A stretch of DNA of 64,000 nt, taken from contig JALCQR010000005.1 of NCBI GenBank assembly GCA_022651385.1, positions 123,210 to 187,209 of the forward strand. The letters run 5' to 3'. The stretch comes from Clostridia bacterium. GTDB lineage: Bacteria; Bacillota; Clostridia; Lachnospirales; Anaerotignaceae. The translations under genes and the position numbers were made by a program. Below are positions 50,842-59,719 of the stretch, one piece after another. Below the pieces are notes generated by a model, which saw only the letters and a list, made by a program, of their open reading frames with translations, was not told the DNA's origin and ran no database searches. Position 1 is the first letter of the stretch, and every line of letters starts with the position of its first letter.

Positions 50842-51309
50842 TTATTTTTCGAGTTCTTTTATAAGATTAATCATTTCAATAGCTGAAAGAGCACAATCAT
50901 AGCCCTTGTTGCCGCTCTTTGTGCCTGCTCTTTCAATAGCCTGCTCTATGTTCTCTGTCGTAAGTACGCCAAAAAGTACAGGCATTTTGCTGTTTAAGCT
51001 AACTTGAGCAATACCTTTTGAAACCTCGCTGCATACATAATCATAATGTGATGTAGCGCCTCTAATAACAGCACCAAGGCAAATAACAGCGTCATATTTT
51101 TTGCTGTCGGCCATTTTTTCGGCTATAAGCGGAATTTCAAAAGCCCCCGGCACCCATGCAATATCAATGCTGTCGTTTTCAACTCCGTGACGAACAAGAC
51201 CGTCAACAGCACCGCTTACAAGTTTTGATACTATAAACTCGTTAAACCTTGCTGCAACAATGCCAACTTTTACACCGCTTCCTATAACTTTTCCTTCAAT
51301 AGTTCTCAT
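50842..51309 (-). CDS. ribH: 6,7-dimethyl-8-ribityllumazine synthase
   Basis: A 155-residue lumazine synthase, catalysing the penultimate step of riboflavin synthesis from the 3,4-dihydroxybutanone phosphate and ribityl-amino-pyrimidinedione. Motifs: [61 protein letters not shown] with the catalytic His, and [27 protein letters not shown]. Forms hollow capsid-like assemblies in many bacteria. Last gene of ribD-E-BA-H; AGGAGG precedes the ATG. Confidence 0.96.
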   Translation of the reverse strand: MRTIEGKVIGSGVKVGIVAARFNEFIVSKLVSGAVDGLVRHGVENDSIDIAWVPGAFEIPLIAEKMADSKKYDAVICLGAVIRGATSHYDYVCSEVSKGIAQVSLNSKMPVLFGVLTTENIEQAIERAGTKSGNKGYDCALSAIEMINLIKELEK

Positions 51310-51331
51310 TTTAAAATTCCTCCTGTAGTAA

Positions 51332-52543
51332 TTATTTGCCTTCTTTTAAATGAAGAATGTGTCCCATTTTTTCTTTTTTTACTTTAAGATAAAAATCTGC
51401 TTGGTGCATGTGTTCCGGCTCAATAGGCACTCTTTCCACAATCTCAATGCCGTAGTCGGAAAGCCCGTCTATCTTTGTAGGGTTGTTTGTCATAAGTCTA
51501 AGCTTGCTCATTCCCAAATCCTTAATTATTTGTGCTCCGCTGCTGTAATCACGAAGATCCGGAGCAAAGCCGAGAGCAATATTTGCCTCTACCGTATCAA
51601 GACCTTGGTCCTGAAGCGCATAGGCTTTAAGCTTGTTTATAAGTCCGATTCCACGGCCTTCCTGACGAAGATATACAAGAGCGCCTCTGCCTTCTTTTGC
51701 AATCATTTTCATTGCGGCGTGGAGCTGGTCTCCGCAGTCGCATTTTGCGGAACCGAAAACATCGCCTGTAAGGCACTCCGAATGTACCCTTATAAGCACA
51801 GGCTCGCCGTTTGATACATCACCCATTGTAAGAGCAACATGATGTTCACCTGTTTTTGGATTTTCAAAACCGTAAATAGTAAAGTTTCCGTATCTGGTAG
51901 GCAGTTTTGCCTGAACAACTCGTTCAATAGTTTTTTCGTTTTTTCTTCTCCAGCTTTGAATAGCCTTAATAGTAGTAAATTTAAGATTGTGTTCCTGAGC
52001 AAATTTTATAAGCTGAGGAGTCCTCATCATTGTTCCGTCGTCGGCCATAATTTCGCAGCAAAGACCAATCTCCTTAAGTCCTGCAATTCTTAAAAGGTCA
52101 ATTGTAGCCTCTGTGTGACCATTTCTTTTCATAACTCCGCCTTCTCTTGCTTCAAGAGGGAACATGTGGCCCGGACGTCTGAAATCACTTGGCTTGGCGT
52201 CGTCTGAAGCTGCTTTCATAGCTGTAATAGATCTTTCTACAGCTGAAATTCCTGTAGTGGTGTCTACATGGTCAATTGAAACGGTAAAAGCCGTGCAGTG
52301 GTTGTCTGTATTTTCGTTGACCATTTGGTTTAGCTTCAGTTTTTCTGTGTATTCGCTGCTCATAGGCATACATATAAGGCCTTTTCCGTATTTAGCCATA
52401 AAATTTATGTTTTCTGTTGTTGCAAATTCAGCCGCACATATAAAATCGCCTTCGTTTTCCCTTTCCGGGTCATCTGTGCATAAAATAATTTTTCCGGCTC
52501 TTAAATCCTCAATTACTTCTTCAACTGTATTGAATTTAAACAT
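51332..52543 (-). CDS. ribBA: Bifunctional DHBP synthase / GTP cyclohydrolase II
   Basis: A 403-residue fusion. The N-terminal half is 3,4-dihydroxy-2-butanone-4-phosphate synthase ([42 protein letters not shown]). The C-terminal half is GTP cyclohydrolase II with zinc Cys residues in [21 protein letters not shown] and RQEGRGIGL. It makes both precursors of riboflavin. The ATG (MFKFNTVEE) is behind AGGAGG; an upstream in-frame Met lies in ribE. Operon position third. Confidence 0.96.
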   Translation of the reverse strand: MFKFNTVEEVIEDLRAGKIILCTDDPERENEGDFICAAEFATTENINFMAKYGKGLICMPMSSEYTEKLKLNQMVNENTDNHCTAFTVSIDHVDTTTGISAVERSITAMKAASDDAKPSDFRRPGHMFPLEAREGGVMKRNGHTEATIDLLRIAGLKEIGLCCEIMADDGTMMRTPQLIKFAQEHNLKFTTIKAIQSWRRKNEKTIERVVQAKLPTRYGNFTIYGFENPKTGEHHVALTMGDVSNGEPVLIRVHSECLTGDVFGSAKCDCGDQLHAAMKMIAKEGRGALVYLRQEGRGIGLINKLKAYALQDQGLDTVEANIALGFAPDLRDYSSGAQIIKDLGMSKLRLMTNNPTKIDGLSDYGIEIVERVPIEPEHMHQADFYLKVKKEKMGHILHLKEGK

Positions 52544-52565
52544 TTTCAGTCCTCCTAATTTATTG

Positions 52566-53219
52566 TCAAAATCCGTATTCAGCAAGAAAATCCATTGTAA
52601 TATTGCTTTTGTTTCCTTTAGTTTCTTTTTCTTTTATACCCATAAGTTTTTGTACATATTTTCCTATAATGTCGTTTTCAAGATTAACTATTTCGCCCTT
52701 TTTCTTTGTCAAAAGAGTGGTATTTGTTCCTGTGTGCGGAATAATAGACACAGTAAAACTTGTGTCATTAACATTGGTAACCGTAAGACTTATTCCGTCA
52801 ATTGCAATAGAGCCTTTTTCAACAATAAGGTTTAATATATCCTTTGTTGTGTTTATAGTTATCCAAACAGCAATGTCGTCTCTTTTCATATTTGATATAA
52901 TTCCTGTACCATCGATGTGACCGGAAACAATGTGTCCTCCGAACCGTCCGTTTGCCGCCATTGCCCTTTCAAGATTTACTTGGCTTCCCGATGAAAGACT
53001 GCCGAGAGAACTTCTTGAAAGAGTCTCACTCATAACATCGGCATTAAATATTGTTTTGTCAAAACTTGTAACAGTAAGACAAACACCGTTAACTGCAATA
53101 CTGTCACCAATTTTTACGTCGGATAAAATATTTTTTCCCTCAATCATAAGTCTTGAGCTGTTTATTCCTTTTTTGATTTCCTTAACTGTGCCTACTTCCT
53201 CAATAATTCCTGTAAACAT
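52566..53219 (-). CDS. ribE: Riboflavin synthase alpha chain
   Basis: A 217-residue enzyme that joins two lumazine molecules to riboflavin. Two tandem lumazine-binding repeats are visible, each with a Gly-Ile/His pattern: [22 protein letters not shown], and [21 protein letters not shown]. Its ATG directly follows the ribD stop region (one-base overlap). The C-terminal tail is longer than the shortest relatives. Cytosolic trimer expected. Confidence 0.95.
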   Translation of the reverse strand: MFTGIIEEVGTVKEIKKGINSSRLMIEGKNILSDVKIGDSIAVNGVCLTVTSFDKTIFNADVMSETLSRSSLGSLSSGSQVNLERAMAANGRFGGHIVSGHIDGTGIISNMKRDDIAVWITINTTKDILNLIVEKGSIAIDGISLTVTNVNDTSFTVSIIPHTGTNTTLLTKKKGEIVNLENDIIGKYVQKLMGIKEKETKGNKSNITMDFLAEYGF

Positions 53220-54310
53220 CAGCTTTTGCCTCCTGCTTCAAATTTTAAAAGTACGTCTTCGTCAAATCTTTCAATGTCGGTAAGCTTAAATCCGAAAGCA
53301 TCTTTTACCTCGTCTATACCGATTCCGCCTACCGGTGATTTTGCTTTTCCTCCAAATATTTTAGGCGCAATATAAATCTGTACTTCCTGTACAATTCCCT
53401 CTTTAAGTGCGGAGAAATTAAGCTCTCCGCCACCTTCAAGCAAAATGCTGTCGATTTTTTCTTCTCCAAGAATTTTAATAAGCTCTTTTAAATCAATGTG
53501 CCCGTCTTTTTCCGAAACCTTTATTGTTTTGGCACCGCAGGCTTTTATTTTTTTTTCTTTTTCAAAATTGTCGTGGCAATAAGCAATAATTGTCGGTATA
53601 TCCTTTGCCGTATTTAAAATATTGCTTTCAATAGGTATTCTTAAAGAAGAATCACATATTATTCTCACAGGATTTCTGCCATTTTCTATTCTGCATGTAA
53701 GAAGAGGATTGTCGGTTAAAACTGTCCCAATTCCTGCCATTATACCAAAAAGTCTATTACGTGTTTTCTGTACATTTTCTCTTGATTTTTCACCGCTTAT
53801 CCATTTTGATTTGCCGGTTGATGTTGCAATTTTTCCGTCCATTGTCATTGCATATTTCATTACCACATACGGAGTTTTTGTTGTAATAAAATGAAAAAAT
53901 ACATTATTTATTTTGTCGCATTCGTCTTTTAAAAAATCTTCAATTACTTCAATTCCATTTTCACGAAGTTTTTTTACACCCTTTCCGGAAACAAGAGGAT
54001 TCGGGTCCCTTGAACCTACAACTACCTTTGAAAATCCTTTTTCAATAATTGCGTCTGTACACGGAGGCTGTTTTCCGTAATGGCAGCATGGCTCTAAAGT
54101 TACATATATAGTGGCACCTTTCATGTCCTCATTACAATTTTTAATAGCGTTTCTTTCGGCATGAAGGTCTCCGTATACCATGTGATAGCCTTCACCGATT
54201 ATTCTGCCGTTTTTAACTATTACGGCGCCCACAAGCGGGTTTGGGTTTGTTCTTCCCTCACCCAGTTTGGCAAGCTCAATGGCTCTTAACATATATTTTT
54301 CATCAGTCAA
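53219..54310 (-). CDS. ribD: Riboflavin biosynthesis deaminase/reductase RibD
   Basis: A 363-residue fusion of a zinc deaminase and a reductase, the second and third steps of riboflavin synthesis. The deaminase zinc residues are His50 and Glu52 (HAERNA) with Cys75 and Cys84 (PCC and PPC). The reductase half holds KYAMTMDGKIATSTGKSKWISG, GIGTVLTDNPLLTCR and a ligand stretch LLEGGGELNFS. The start codon is TTG at 54310, ten bases from GGAG. It is the first gene after the FMN riboswitch. Confidence 0.95.
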   Translation of the reverse strand: MTDEKYMLRAIELAKLGEGRTNPNPLVGAVIVKNGRIIGEGYHMVYGDLHAERNAIKNCNEDMKGATIYVTLEPCCHYGKQPPCTDAIIEKGFSKVVVGSRDPNPLVSGKGVKKLRENGIEVIEDFLKDECDKINNVFFHFITTKTPYVVMKYAMTMDGKIATSTGKSKWISGEKSRENVQKTRNRLFGIMAGIGTVLTDNPLLTCRIENGRNPVRIICDSSLRIPIESNILNTAKDIPTIIAYCHDNFEKEKKIKACGAKTIKVSEKDGHIDLKELIKILGEEKIDSILLEGGGELNFSALKEGIVQEVQIYIAPKIFGGKAKSPVGGIGIDEVKDAFGFKLTDIERFDEDVLLKFEAGGKS

Positions 54311-54330
54311 AACATATCATCTCCAGAATT

Positions 54331-54363
54331 AAAAAAAGCCCCGAAAGAATATTCTTTCAGGGC
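54331..54363 (-). terminator. Intrinsic terminator controlled by the FMN riboswitch
   Basis: GCCCTGAAAGAATATTCTTTCGGGGC on the minus strand forms a stem followed by TTTTTTT, between the aptamer and the ribD start. In FMN-bound RNA the terminator should form, cutting off the operon. Confidence 0.85.
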
Positions 54364-54389
54364 ATAACAAACATAATAAATATTAAAAT

Positions 54390-54500
54390 CATCCTTCTTT
54401 CATCCAGACTGTACTGTCGGCTTCGGAGTTACACCGAATCATGCCAAAAAGGCTCGTGGGCTTTACCACCGGTAGGGAATTACACCCTGCCCTGAAGATA
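54390..54500 (-). promoter_or_regulatory. FMN riboswitch (RFN element)
   Basis: Read on the minus strand it begins TATCTTCAGGGCAGGGTG and continues with AATTCCCTACCGGTGGT, AGCCCACGAGCC, ATTCGGTG, CTCCGAAGCCGACAGT and GTCTGGATG before GAAGGATG. All are conserved blocks of the RFN element, and the first and last strands close stem P1. It controls ribD-E-BA-H through the terminator that follows. Confidence 0.95.
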
Positions 54501-54517
54501 ATTTTTATTTCTAAGTT

Positions 54518-54546
54518 AGTATAGCACATGTTATATAAATTTACAA
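54518..54546 (-). promoter_or_regulatory. Promoter of the rib operon
   Basis: On the minus strand TTGTAA (54541-54546) is 17 bases from TATACT (54518-54523), so transcription would begin about ten bases before the FMN riboswitch. Confidence 0.7.
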
Positions 54547-54588
54547 TAAAAATATTAAATTATTTTTTTAATTTATTTTTCTTTATTT

Positions 54589-54607
54589 TTTATCAATTAA
54601 TGATAAA
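54589..54607. promoter_or_regulatory. Palindromic operator candidate for the DtxR-like regulator
   Basis: The 19-base site TTTATCA-ATTAA-TGATAAA is a perfect inverted repeat with seven-base arms. Its length equals that of the DtxR-family operator. It ends eight bases before a TTGACA box (54616-54621) ahead of the ABC operon that encodes a DtxR-like regulator. Confidence 0.5.
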
Positions 54608-54744
54608 TTATACATTTGACATTAATTTTATGCTTTTTTTAAAATTTAATTATGTATTTTTTAAACTGATATTTTATTCTTTTCATGTAAATAAGGAAAT
54701 AGCATACACGCTAATAAGTGTATAAATTAAGGAGGAAAATTTAT

Positions 54745-55659
54745 ATGGAGAATATAATTGAGGTCGAGCATTTCACAAAAAAATACGGAGATTTCACTGC
54801 TGTGGATGACATCTCATTTTGTGTTAAAGAAGGCTCGATTTTTTCTTTTTTGGGGCCAAACGGTGCCGGAAAAAGTACAACTATAAATACACTTTGTACA
54901 ATACTTGACAAGACAGAAGGAAATTTGTATATCGGGGGCCATGACGTCTCCAAACAAAGAAATCTTGTGCGAAAAGACATAGGAATTGTGTTTCAGGAAT
55001 CAACTCTTGATTTGAAGCTTACAGTTGAGGAAAATTTAAAATTTCATTGTGATTTTTATGGTGTTCCGCGCAGTGAAACTGAAAACCGCATTGACTTTGT
55101 TTTAGATTTGGTTGATTTAAAAGACCGCAAAAAAGATACAGTAGGCAGTCTTTCGGGCGGTATGAAACGCCGTGTTGAAATTGCACGTGGGCTGGTGCAT
55201 TTTCCTAAAGTATTGTTTCTCGACGAACCCACATCAGGACTTGACCCGCAGACTCGCGCAAACGTTTGGGATTATATACATCGTCTTCAGCAGCAGAAAA
55301 ACATTACAATTTTTCTCACAACTCATTATATGGATGAGGCAGAAATAAGCTCAGGTGTTGCAATTATAGACCATGGAAATATTGTTGCTTACGGCACACC
55401 TGATGAACTAAAAGCGCAGTTTACATCAACAAAATTAAAAATGACGGCAGAAAACCCAGAAGAAATGTCAGACTTTCTGAGTCATTCGGGTATACGGTTT
55501 AGTCAAGATAAATGCTTGTTTAAAATTCCTGTAAAAAGCACTGAACACGCAATAGATTTTCTATCCGGCGTCAAAAAAAATATAAAAGATTTCGAGGTAA
55601 CAAAAGGTTCTTTAAATGATGTATTTCTGGCAGTAACGGGAAAGGAGATTAGGGAATAA
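54745..55659 (+). CDS. ABC transporter ATPase, DrrA-like
   Basis: A 304-residue ATP-binding subunit of an ABC-2 type exporter. Walker A GPNGAGKST (37-45), signature SGGMKRR, Walker B KVLFLDEPTSGLD and the H-loop HYMDEAE are all present, with a C-terminal helper domain typical of drug or lipid exporters. The ATG is behind AAGGAGG; an earlier frame is ignored. It overlaps the permease gene by one base (TAATG). Substrate unknown; the downstream regulator points to a sensed ligand. Confidence 0.93.
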   Translation: MENIIEVEHFTKKYGDFTAVDDISFCVKEGSIFSFLGPNGAGKSTTINTLCTILDKTEGNLYIGGHDVSKQRNLVRKDIGIVFQESTLDLKLTVEENLKFHCDFYGVPRSETENRIDFVLDLVDLKDRKKDTVGSLSGGMKRRVEIARGLVHFPKVLFLDEPTSGLDPQTRANVWDYIHRLQQQKNITIFLTTHYMDEAEISSGVAIIDHGNIVAYGTPDELKAQFTSTKLKMTAENPEEMSDFLSHSGIRFSQDKCLFKIPVKSTEHAIDFLSGVKKNIKDFEVTKGSLNDVFLAVTGKEIRE

Positions 55660-56486
55660 TGAGAAAAACAATTGCAATACTTAGTCGTAATCTTATTAAT
55701 TTTTCACGTGACAAAGTAAGGATGATTGCAAGCTTTCTTATGTCGTTTTTCTTTCTGTTTGTATTTTCTTTTGTAATGAAGTCATCAATTGCAAACAAAA
55801 TTACACAGCCAACAAACTATCTTATCTGCGGTGTTATTATTATGACAGTTTTTCAGCAGGCACTAAATAATTCCACGGCAATACTTGATGATATTGCAAA
55901 TGGATTTATGAAAGAAATACTGGTTGCTCCTATTTCGCGTTATGAAATATCTATAGGTCAGATTCTTTCGTCATCAGTTATAGCTGTTATACAGGGTCTT
56001 GTGATTTTAATTGCCAGTATGTTTATGGGTTTAAAACTTGATGTGCTGCACTTTTTCGGAGCATTGGGAATAATGGCTGTTGCAGGTCTTACTTTCGGTT
56101 CAATAGGGCTTTTCATAGCAACCGTTGCAAAAGGTTCTTCAGCTTTTCAGATTCTATCAACTTTGTTAATGATGCCGCTTTCATTTCTGTCGGGAGCCTA
56201 TATACCAACAACTATAATGCCTAAGTTTCTTTTGCCTGTTGTATATGTAAATCCGCTTACTTATATAACATCAATTTTCCGTTTTGTTACTATGGATATG
56301 GCAGGTGTTTCATCTGCAAAGCTTGTAGAAGAAGGAGTTGCTTATAATGTAGGAGGGTTTGTCCTTATGCCGCAGCTTGAATTTCTTATTATTGTAGTAA
56401 TAGGTTTGTGTTTCTTTGCACTTTGCGTACACAAATTTAATCGTGCAGATTTTTCAGTAGTAAAAACTTTTTGCCATCATCACTAA
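55659..56486 (+). CDS. ABC-2 type transporter permease
   Basis: A 275-residue, six-helix permease of the ABC-2/DrrB family. Helical segments such as VRMIASFLMSFFFLFVFSFVM and the LLMMPLSFLSGAYIP conserved stretch near 190 are visible, the latter typical of ABC-2 exporters. It pairs with the ATPase directly upstream. A polar His-rich end (CHHH) follows the last helix. Translation is coupled through the TAATG overlap. Confidence 0.92.
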   Translation: MRKTIAILSRNLINFSRDKVRMIASFLMSFFFLFVFSFVMKSSIANKITQPTNYLICGVIIMTVFQQALNNSTAILDDIANGFMKEILVAPISRYEISIGQILSSSVIAVIQGLVILIASMFMGLKLDVLHFFGALGIMAVAGLTFGSIGLFIATVAKGSSAFQILSTLLMMPLSFLSGAYIPTTIMPKFLLPVVYVNPLTYITSIFRFVTMDMAGVSSAKLVEEGVAYNVGGFVLMPQLEFLIIVVIGLCFFALCVHKFNRADFSVVKTFCHHH

Positions 56487-56530
56487 CCCTGTCGTTTTGC
56501 AAATCTCATAACTGGCTGGAGGTAATTTTT

Positions 56531-56932
56531 ATGAATAAAGATATAAAACTAACTCAGTCTGAAAAAAGTTATCTTATGGCAATTTATAATCTTAATTGTA
56601 CTTCAGATTGCAGTTTCATACGTCCCGTAGATGTGGCAGTATATAATCATGTATCGCGTCCAAGCGTAACTGCGGCGCTGAAGCGCCTGAAAAATGAAGG
56701 TCTTATTGATAATACTTCACAAAACAGAATCGTTTTGACTGAAAAAGGCCTTCAATCAGCAAAACTTATAATGCAGAGATTTTTAATAATAAAATCATTT
56801 CTTAAAAACATGAAAATTAAAAACGAAACAGCTGAAAAAGATGCATGGAATATTGAACACGATGTCAGTAACCAGACTGTCGAAAAAATGAGTCTGAATC
56901 TTAAATGCAGTGAAAACAAGAAGGTGTTGTAA
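56531..56932 (+). CDS. DtxR-like winged-helix regulator with degenerate metal site
   Basis: A 133-residue protein with a DtxR/MntR-type winged helix (VDVAVYNHVSRPSVTAALKRLKNEGLIDNT) and the NIEHDVS motif of that family. Compared from memory with MntR, residues equal to Asp8, Glu11, His77 and Glu99 are Ser13, Met16, Phe and Trp here; only Glu and His of IEH remain. So metal control may have been lost. The start ATG is behind GGAGGTAA. Third gene of the ABC operon; likely controls it via the 54589 palindrome. Confidence 0.75.
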   Translation: MNKDIKLTQSEKSYLMAIYNLNCTSDCSFIRPVDVAVYNHVSRPSVTAALKRLKNEGLIDNTSQNRIVLTEKGLQSAKLIMQRFLIIKSFLKNMKIKNETAEKDAWNIEHDVSNQTVEKMSLNLKCSENKKVL

Positions 56933-56945
56933 AACACCTTTTTTT
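56921..56945. terminator. Terminator overlapping the regulator stop codon
   Basis: AAGGTGTT and AACACCTT form a perfect eight-base stem with loop GTAA, which contains part of the regulator's stop codon. TTTTTTT follows on the plus strand. The response-regulator gene on the minus strand ends immediately beyond it. Confidence 0.85.
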
Positions 56946-57630
56946 ATGCGTTAAATCGATATCCGGTGCCCCATAGTGTTTCAATAAATTCCGGGTTTGA
57001 CGGGTCTTTTTCAATTTTTTTGCGTATTTTCTGTATATGGACAGGTACAGTAGCCTGCTCTCCATAAAAGTCTATTCCCCAAATGGAATCAAGCAAATGC
57101 TCCTTGCTGAATACAATATTGGGATTTGAAGCCAAAAATAAAAGCAACTCATATTCCTTTGTAGTCAATAGCACTTCCTTGCCGCTTACAAAAACCTTGT
57201 GCGACGCAGTATAAATTTCAAGATTTTTAACTGATATAATATCCGATGAAGCATTGCCGCCGCTCAGACGTTCATAACGGCTGATATGTGATTTAACACG
57301 AGCCGCAAGTTCAGCCGGGCTGAACGGTTTTGTCATATAATCGTCTGCACCAAAATCGAAACCTCGTATTTTATCAATGTCATCAGTTTTTGCAGAGACA
57401 ATAATCATTGGAATCTCCATTTTTTTGCGGATATCTCTGATAATGTCAAACCCACTTTTTCCAGGCAGCATTAAATCCACAATAAGAAGTGCATAGTCTC
57501 CCGATAATGCCATTTGTATTGCCTTGTCTCCGTCAGACTCAATATCCGTTTTAAATCCGTTAAGCTTGAGATAGTCGCGCTCCAGCTCGGCAATATTTCT
57601 GTCATCCTCAATAATCATTATCTTTTTCAC
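56944..57630 (-). CDS. OmpR/PhoB-family response regulator
   Basis: A 228-residue two-component response regulator. The receiver domain has the acidic pair near residues 9-10, phospho-acceptor Asp52 in LLIVDLMLPGKSG and Lys near 104 in DDYMTKPFSPAEL. The C-terminal winged helix (YELLLFLASNPNIVFSKEHLLDSIWG and RKKIEKDPSNPEFIETLWGTGYRF) binds DNA. It is cotranscribed with the sensor kinase, which ends 15 bases upstream. Target genes unknown; the neighbouring ABC operon is a candidate. Confidence 0.95.
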   Translation of the reverse strand: MKKIMIIEDDRNIAELERDYLKLNGFKTDIESDGDKAIQMALSGDYALLIVDLMLPGKSGFDIIRDIRKKMEIPMIIVSAKTDDIDKIRGFDFGADDYMTKPFSPAELAARVKSHISRYERLSGGNASSDIISVKNLEIYTASHKVFVSGKEVLLTTKEYELLLFLASNPNIVFSKEHLLDSIWGIDFYGEQATVPVHIQKIRKKIEKDPSNPEFIETLWGTGYRFNA

Positions 57631-57645
57631 TGTTTTTTCACTCCT

Positions 57646-58950
57646 TTATTTTTCCAGTAAAATCGGCATATATATGGTAAAGCATGTTCCCTTGCCCACC
57701 TTGCTTTTAACAGATATCCGTCCGCTGTGTGCTTCTGCAAGTTCTCTTGCTATGGCAAGACCAAGACCTGTGCCGGAAAAATCTTTTGTCCGCTCGCTGT
57801 CAACTCTGTAAAACCGTTCAAAAATATGTGAAACTTTTTCTTGAGGTATTCCGGGGCCGTTGTCGGAAATATCAATACAAAAATTATTGTCTTTTCTGTA
57901 AAGTCTTGCTTTAATTGAAAGGCCAGCTTTCGGTCCGTATTTTACTGCATTTCCTGTAATATTCCTTATAACCTGATAAAATCTTTTAGCATCAATATTT
58001 GCTTTAAAATTTTCTTCCAGTTCATCATGATATTCAAATAAAATATGTTTTTCATCAAAATCCAAACCAAGTTCTTCCATCATATCACGTAAAAAAGGAC
58101 GTACGCTGATTTTTTCAAAATTAAAGTCAAGCTTTTGCATATCCAGTTTTGAAAATAAAAACAGGTCGTCAATAAGCCGGTTCATATAGTCCGTATTGTT
58201 TGCGATGATTTTAAGATATTTGTTCTTTTTTTCGTCAGTTAAGTCGTCTCTGTCAAGCAGAGCTTCTATATATCCCTCAATTGATGTCATAGGCGTTTTA
58301 AGGTCATGGGATATGTTGGCTATAAGTGCTTTTCTGTTTTCTTCATATTCAGTTTTAACCTGTTCGTCTTCGTTGAGCTTTTGGGCCATGTCGTTAAATG
58401 CAGATATAAGAGTGCTTATCTCATTCGGCGTTTTAGATTCCACTTTTACATTATAGTTGCCGTTTGCAATTTCTTCCACACCCTTTTTCAGCTCTTCAAC
58501 AGGATTTAGTATTCGGCTTTTCACCCTTAAAAGAAAAGTAAGCTCGAAAATGCTTCCAATTGTTGAAGCCAATGCAAAAATCAATATAATAATTTTAAGC
58601 GCATTTGAGACTCCGCCAAACCAAAACAGAAGTCCCCAAAGAATCAGATTAACAACAATTGATATTGGCCGTGCAAAACGTATATGACGATAATACCGTT
58701 TTAAATCAGATTTTCTAAATCCATCAGCATAAAGATGATGCTGTATTATTTCGGCGTTCATTTCTTTGTCTATTTCATGTATCTTGGCCTGAATTTCCTT
58801 TTTCTTGTCATTGTCGGCAAAACGATATTCCTTATATAGATTATATTTTTCATTTCTAAGCTGTTCAAAAATCATATGCGATTGTGCCCTATACGGATAA
58901 GTCTTAAAATTTTTCTTTTTTCTATTAAAAAAATCTAAAAACGCCATCAT
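57646..58950 (-). CDS. Sensor histidine kinase with HAMP domain
   Basis: A 434-residue membrane kinase. A charged cytosolic N-terminus of about 95 residues is followed by two closely spaced helices (96-113 and 117-141) with almost no outside loop, then HAMP (NPVEELKKGVEEIANGNY), an H-box NISHDLKTPMTS near 215, an N-box NITGNAVKYG, DNGPGIPQ and GTGLGLAI. The tiny external loop suggests sensing within the membrane or by a partner, as in bacitracin-type kinases. Pairs with the regulator downstream. Confidence 0.93.
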   Translation of the reverse strand: MMAFLDFFNRKKKNFKTYPYRAQSHMIFEQLRNEKYNLYKEYRFADNDKKKEIQAKIHEIDKEMNAEIIQHHLYADGFRKSDLKRYYRHIRFARPISIVVNLILWGLLFWFGGVSNALKIIILIFALASTIGSIFELTFLLRVKSRILNPVEELKKGVEEIANGNYNVKVESKTPNEISTLISAFNDMAQKLNEDEQVKTEYEENRKALIANISHDLKTPMTSIEGYIEALLDRDDLTDEKKNKYLKIIANNTDYMNRLIDDLFLFSKLDMQKLDFNFEKISVRPFLRDMMEELGLDFDEKHILFEYHDELEENFKANIDAKRFYQVIRNITGNAVKYGPKAGLSIKARLYRKDNNFCIDISDNGPGIPQEKVSHIFERFYRVDSERTKDFSGTGLGLAIARELAEAHSGRISVKSKVGKGTCFTIYMPILLEK

Positions 58951-59086
58951 TGCATCCCTGCTTTACAATAAAATTATAAATTTAATAACAATATAATTTT
59001 AATACAACTTTTAATACAACTTTTTAAAATTTTTATAAAAATGAACTAAGTTATTATTTGTTGATTATTTTTATTTTTTTATGAAG

Positions 59087-59530
59087 TTAATTCCAACTTT
59101 GCAATTCAATGATGTTTCCCTCTATGTCTGTCGCATAGACAAAAATTGCCTTTTCTCCGTTAGGATAAACGGTTGAAATCAATTCGCCAACTTGACCTCC
59201 GCCTGCTTTTAATACTTTTTCAAGCGTTTTTTTTACATCATTAACTTCAAAAGCAATGTGTGCTATTCCACAGCAATTTACATTTTTATTTTGATTTTCA
59301 ATCATATCAGAATAGCTGAATATTTCCAAAGTCGGATGATCTTCTCCATATCCCGGCAAACATAAATGCTCACCAATAATATGAGCATCCTTTATTCCTG
59401 TAAGTCTGTCAAGCCACTCACCGTGCAAATCTCGTTTTTCACCTATACTTTTACATTCAAATACGTTTTTATAAAACTCAATCAATGCTTTGCTGTCTTT
59501 GGCAATGATATTTGTATGTACATATCTCAT
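59087..59530 (-). CDS. VOC/glyoxalase-superfamily protein
   Basis: A 147-residue vicinal-oxygen-chelate protein. MRYVHTNIIAKDSKALIEFYKNVFE at the start and GIAHIAFEVNDVKKTLEKVLKAGG plus FVYATDIEGNIIELQSWN at the end carry the metal-ligand His and Glu positions of glyoxalase I and relatives. It could be a lactoylglutathione-lyase-like enzyme or another VOC dioxygenase/isomerase; the fold does not settle the reaction. Monocistronic. Confidence 0.88.
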   Translation of the reverse strand: MRYVHTNIIAKDSKALIEFYKNVFECKSIGEKRDLHGEWLDRLTGIKDAHIIGEHLCLPGYGEDHPTLEIFSYSDMIENQNKNVNCCGIAHIAFEVNDVKKTLEKVLKAGGGQVGELISTVYPNGEKAIFVYATDIEGNIIELQSWN

Positions 59531-59719
59531 TATCCTTTTTCACTCCTTTATTCTCATGTAACATTATTTGCCTTTATGCAAATATAACATAAAACATCAA
59601 AAATGTCATATTTAATATATACTTTAATTGGCGTAACAATTTCGTATTAATGCAGTAAAAGGAATAAAAAGCTAATTTCTGGTAATGCTGTTATTAACTT
59701 TATAAAGGAGGTTTAAGCA

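Larger units (their letters stand above)
54311..54744. other. Divergent regulatory region (rib riboswitch and ABC promoter)
   Basis: This 434-base gap holds the rib terminator, FMN riboswitch and rib promoter on the minus strand, then an AT-rich stretch with a palindromic operator candidate and promoter for the ABC operon on the plus strand. Confidence 0.75.

Noticed and set aside
54390..54500. T-box or other leader type before ribD
   Set aside because: All conserved RFN blocks fit an FMN riboswitch, so no other class is needed.
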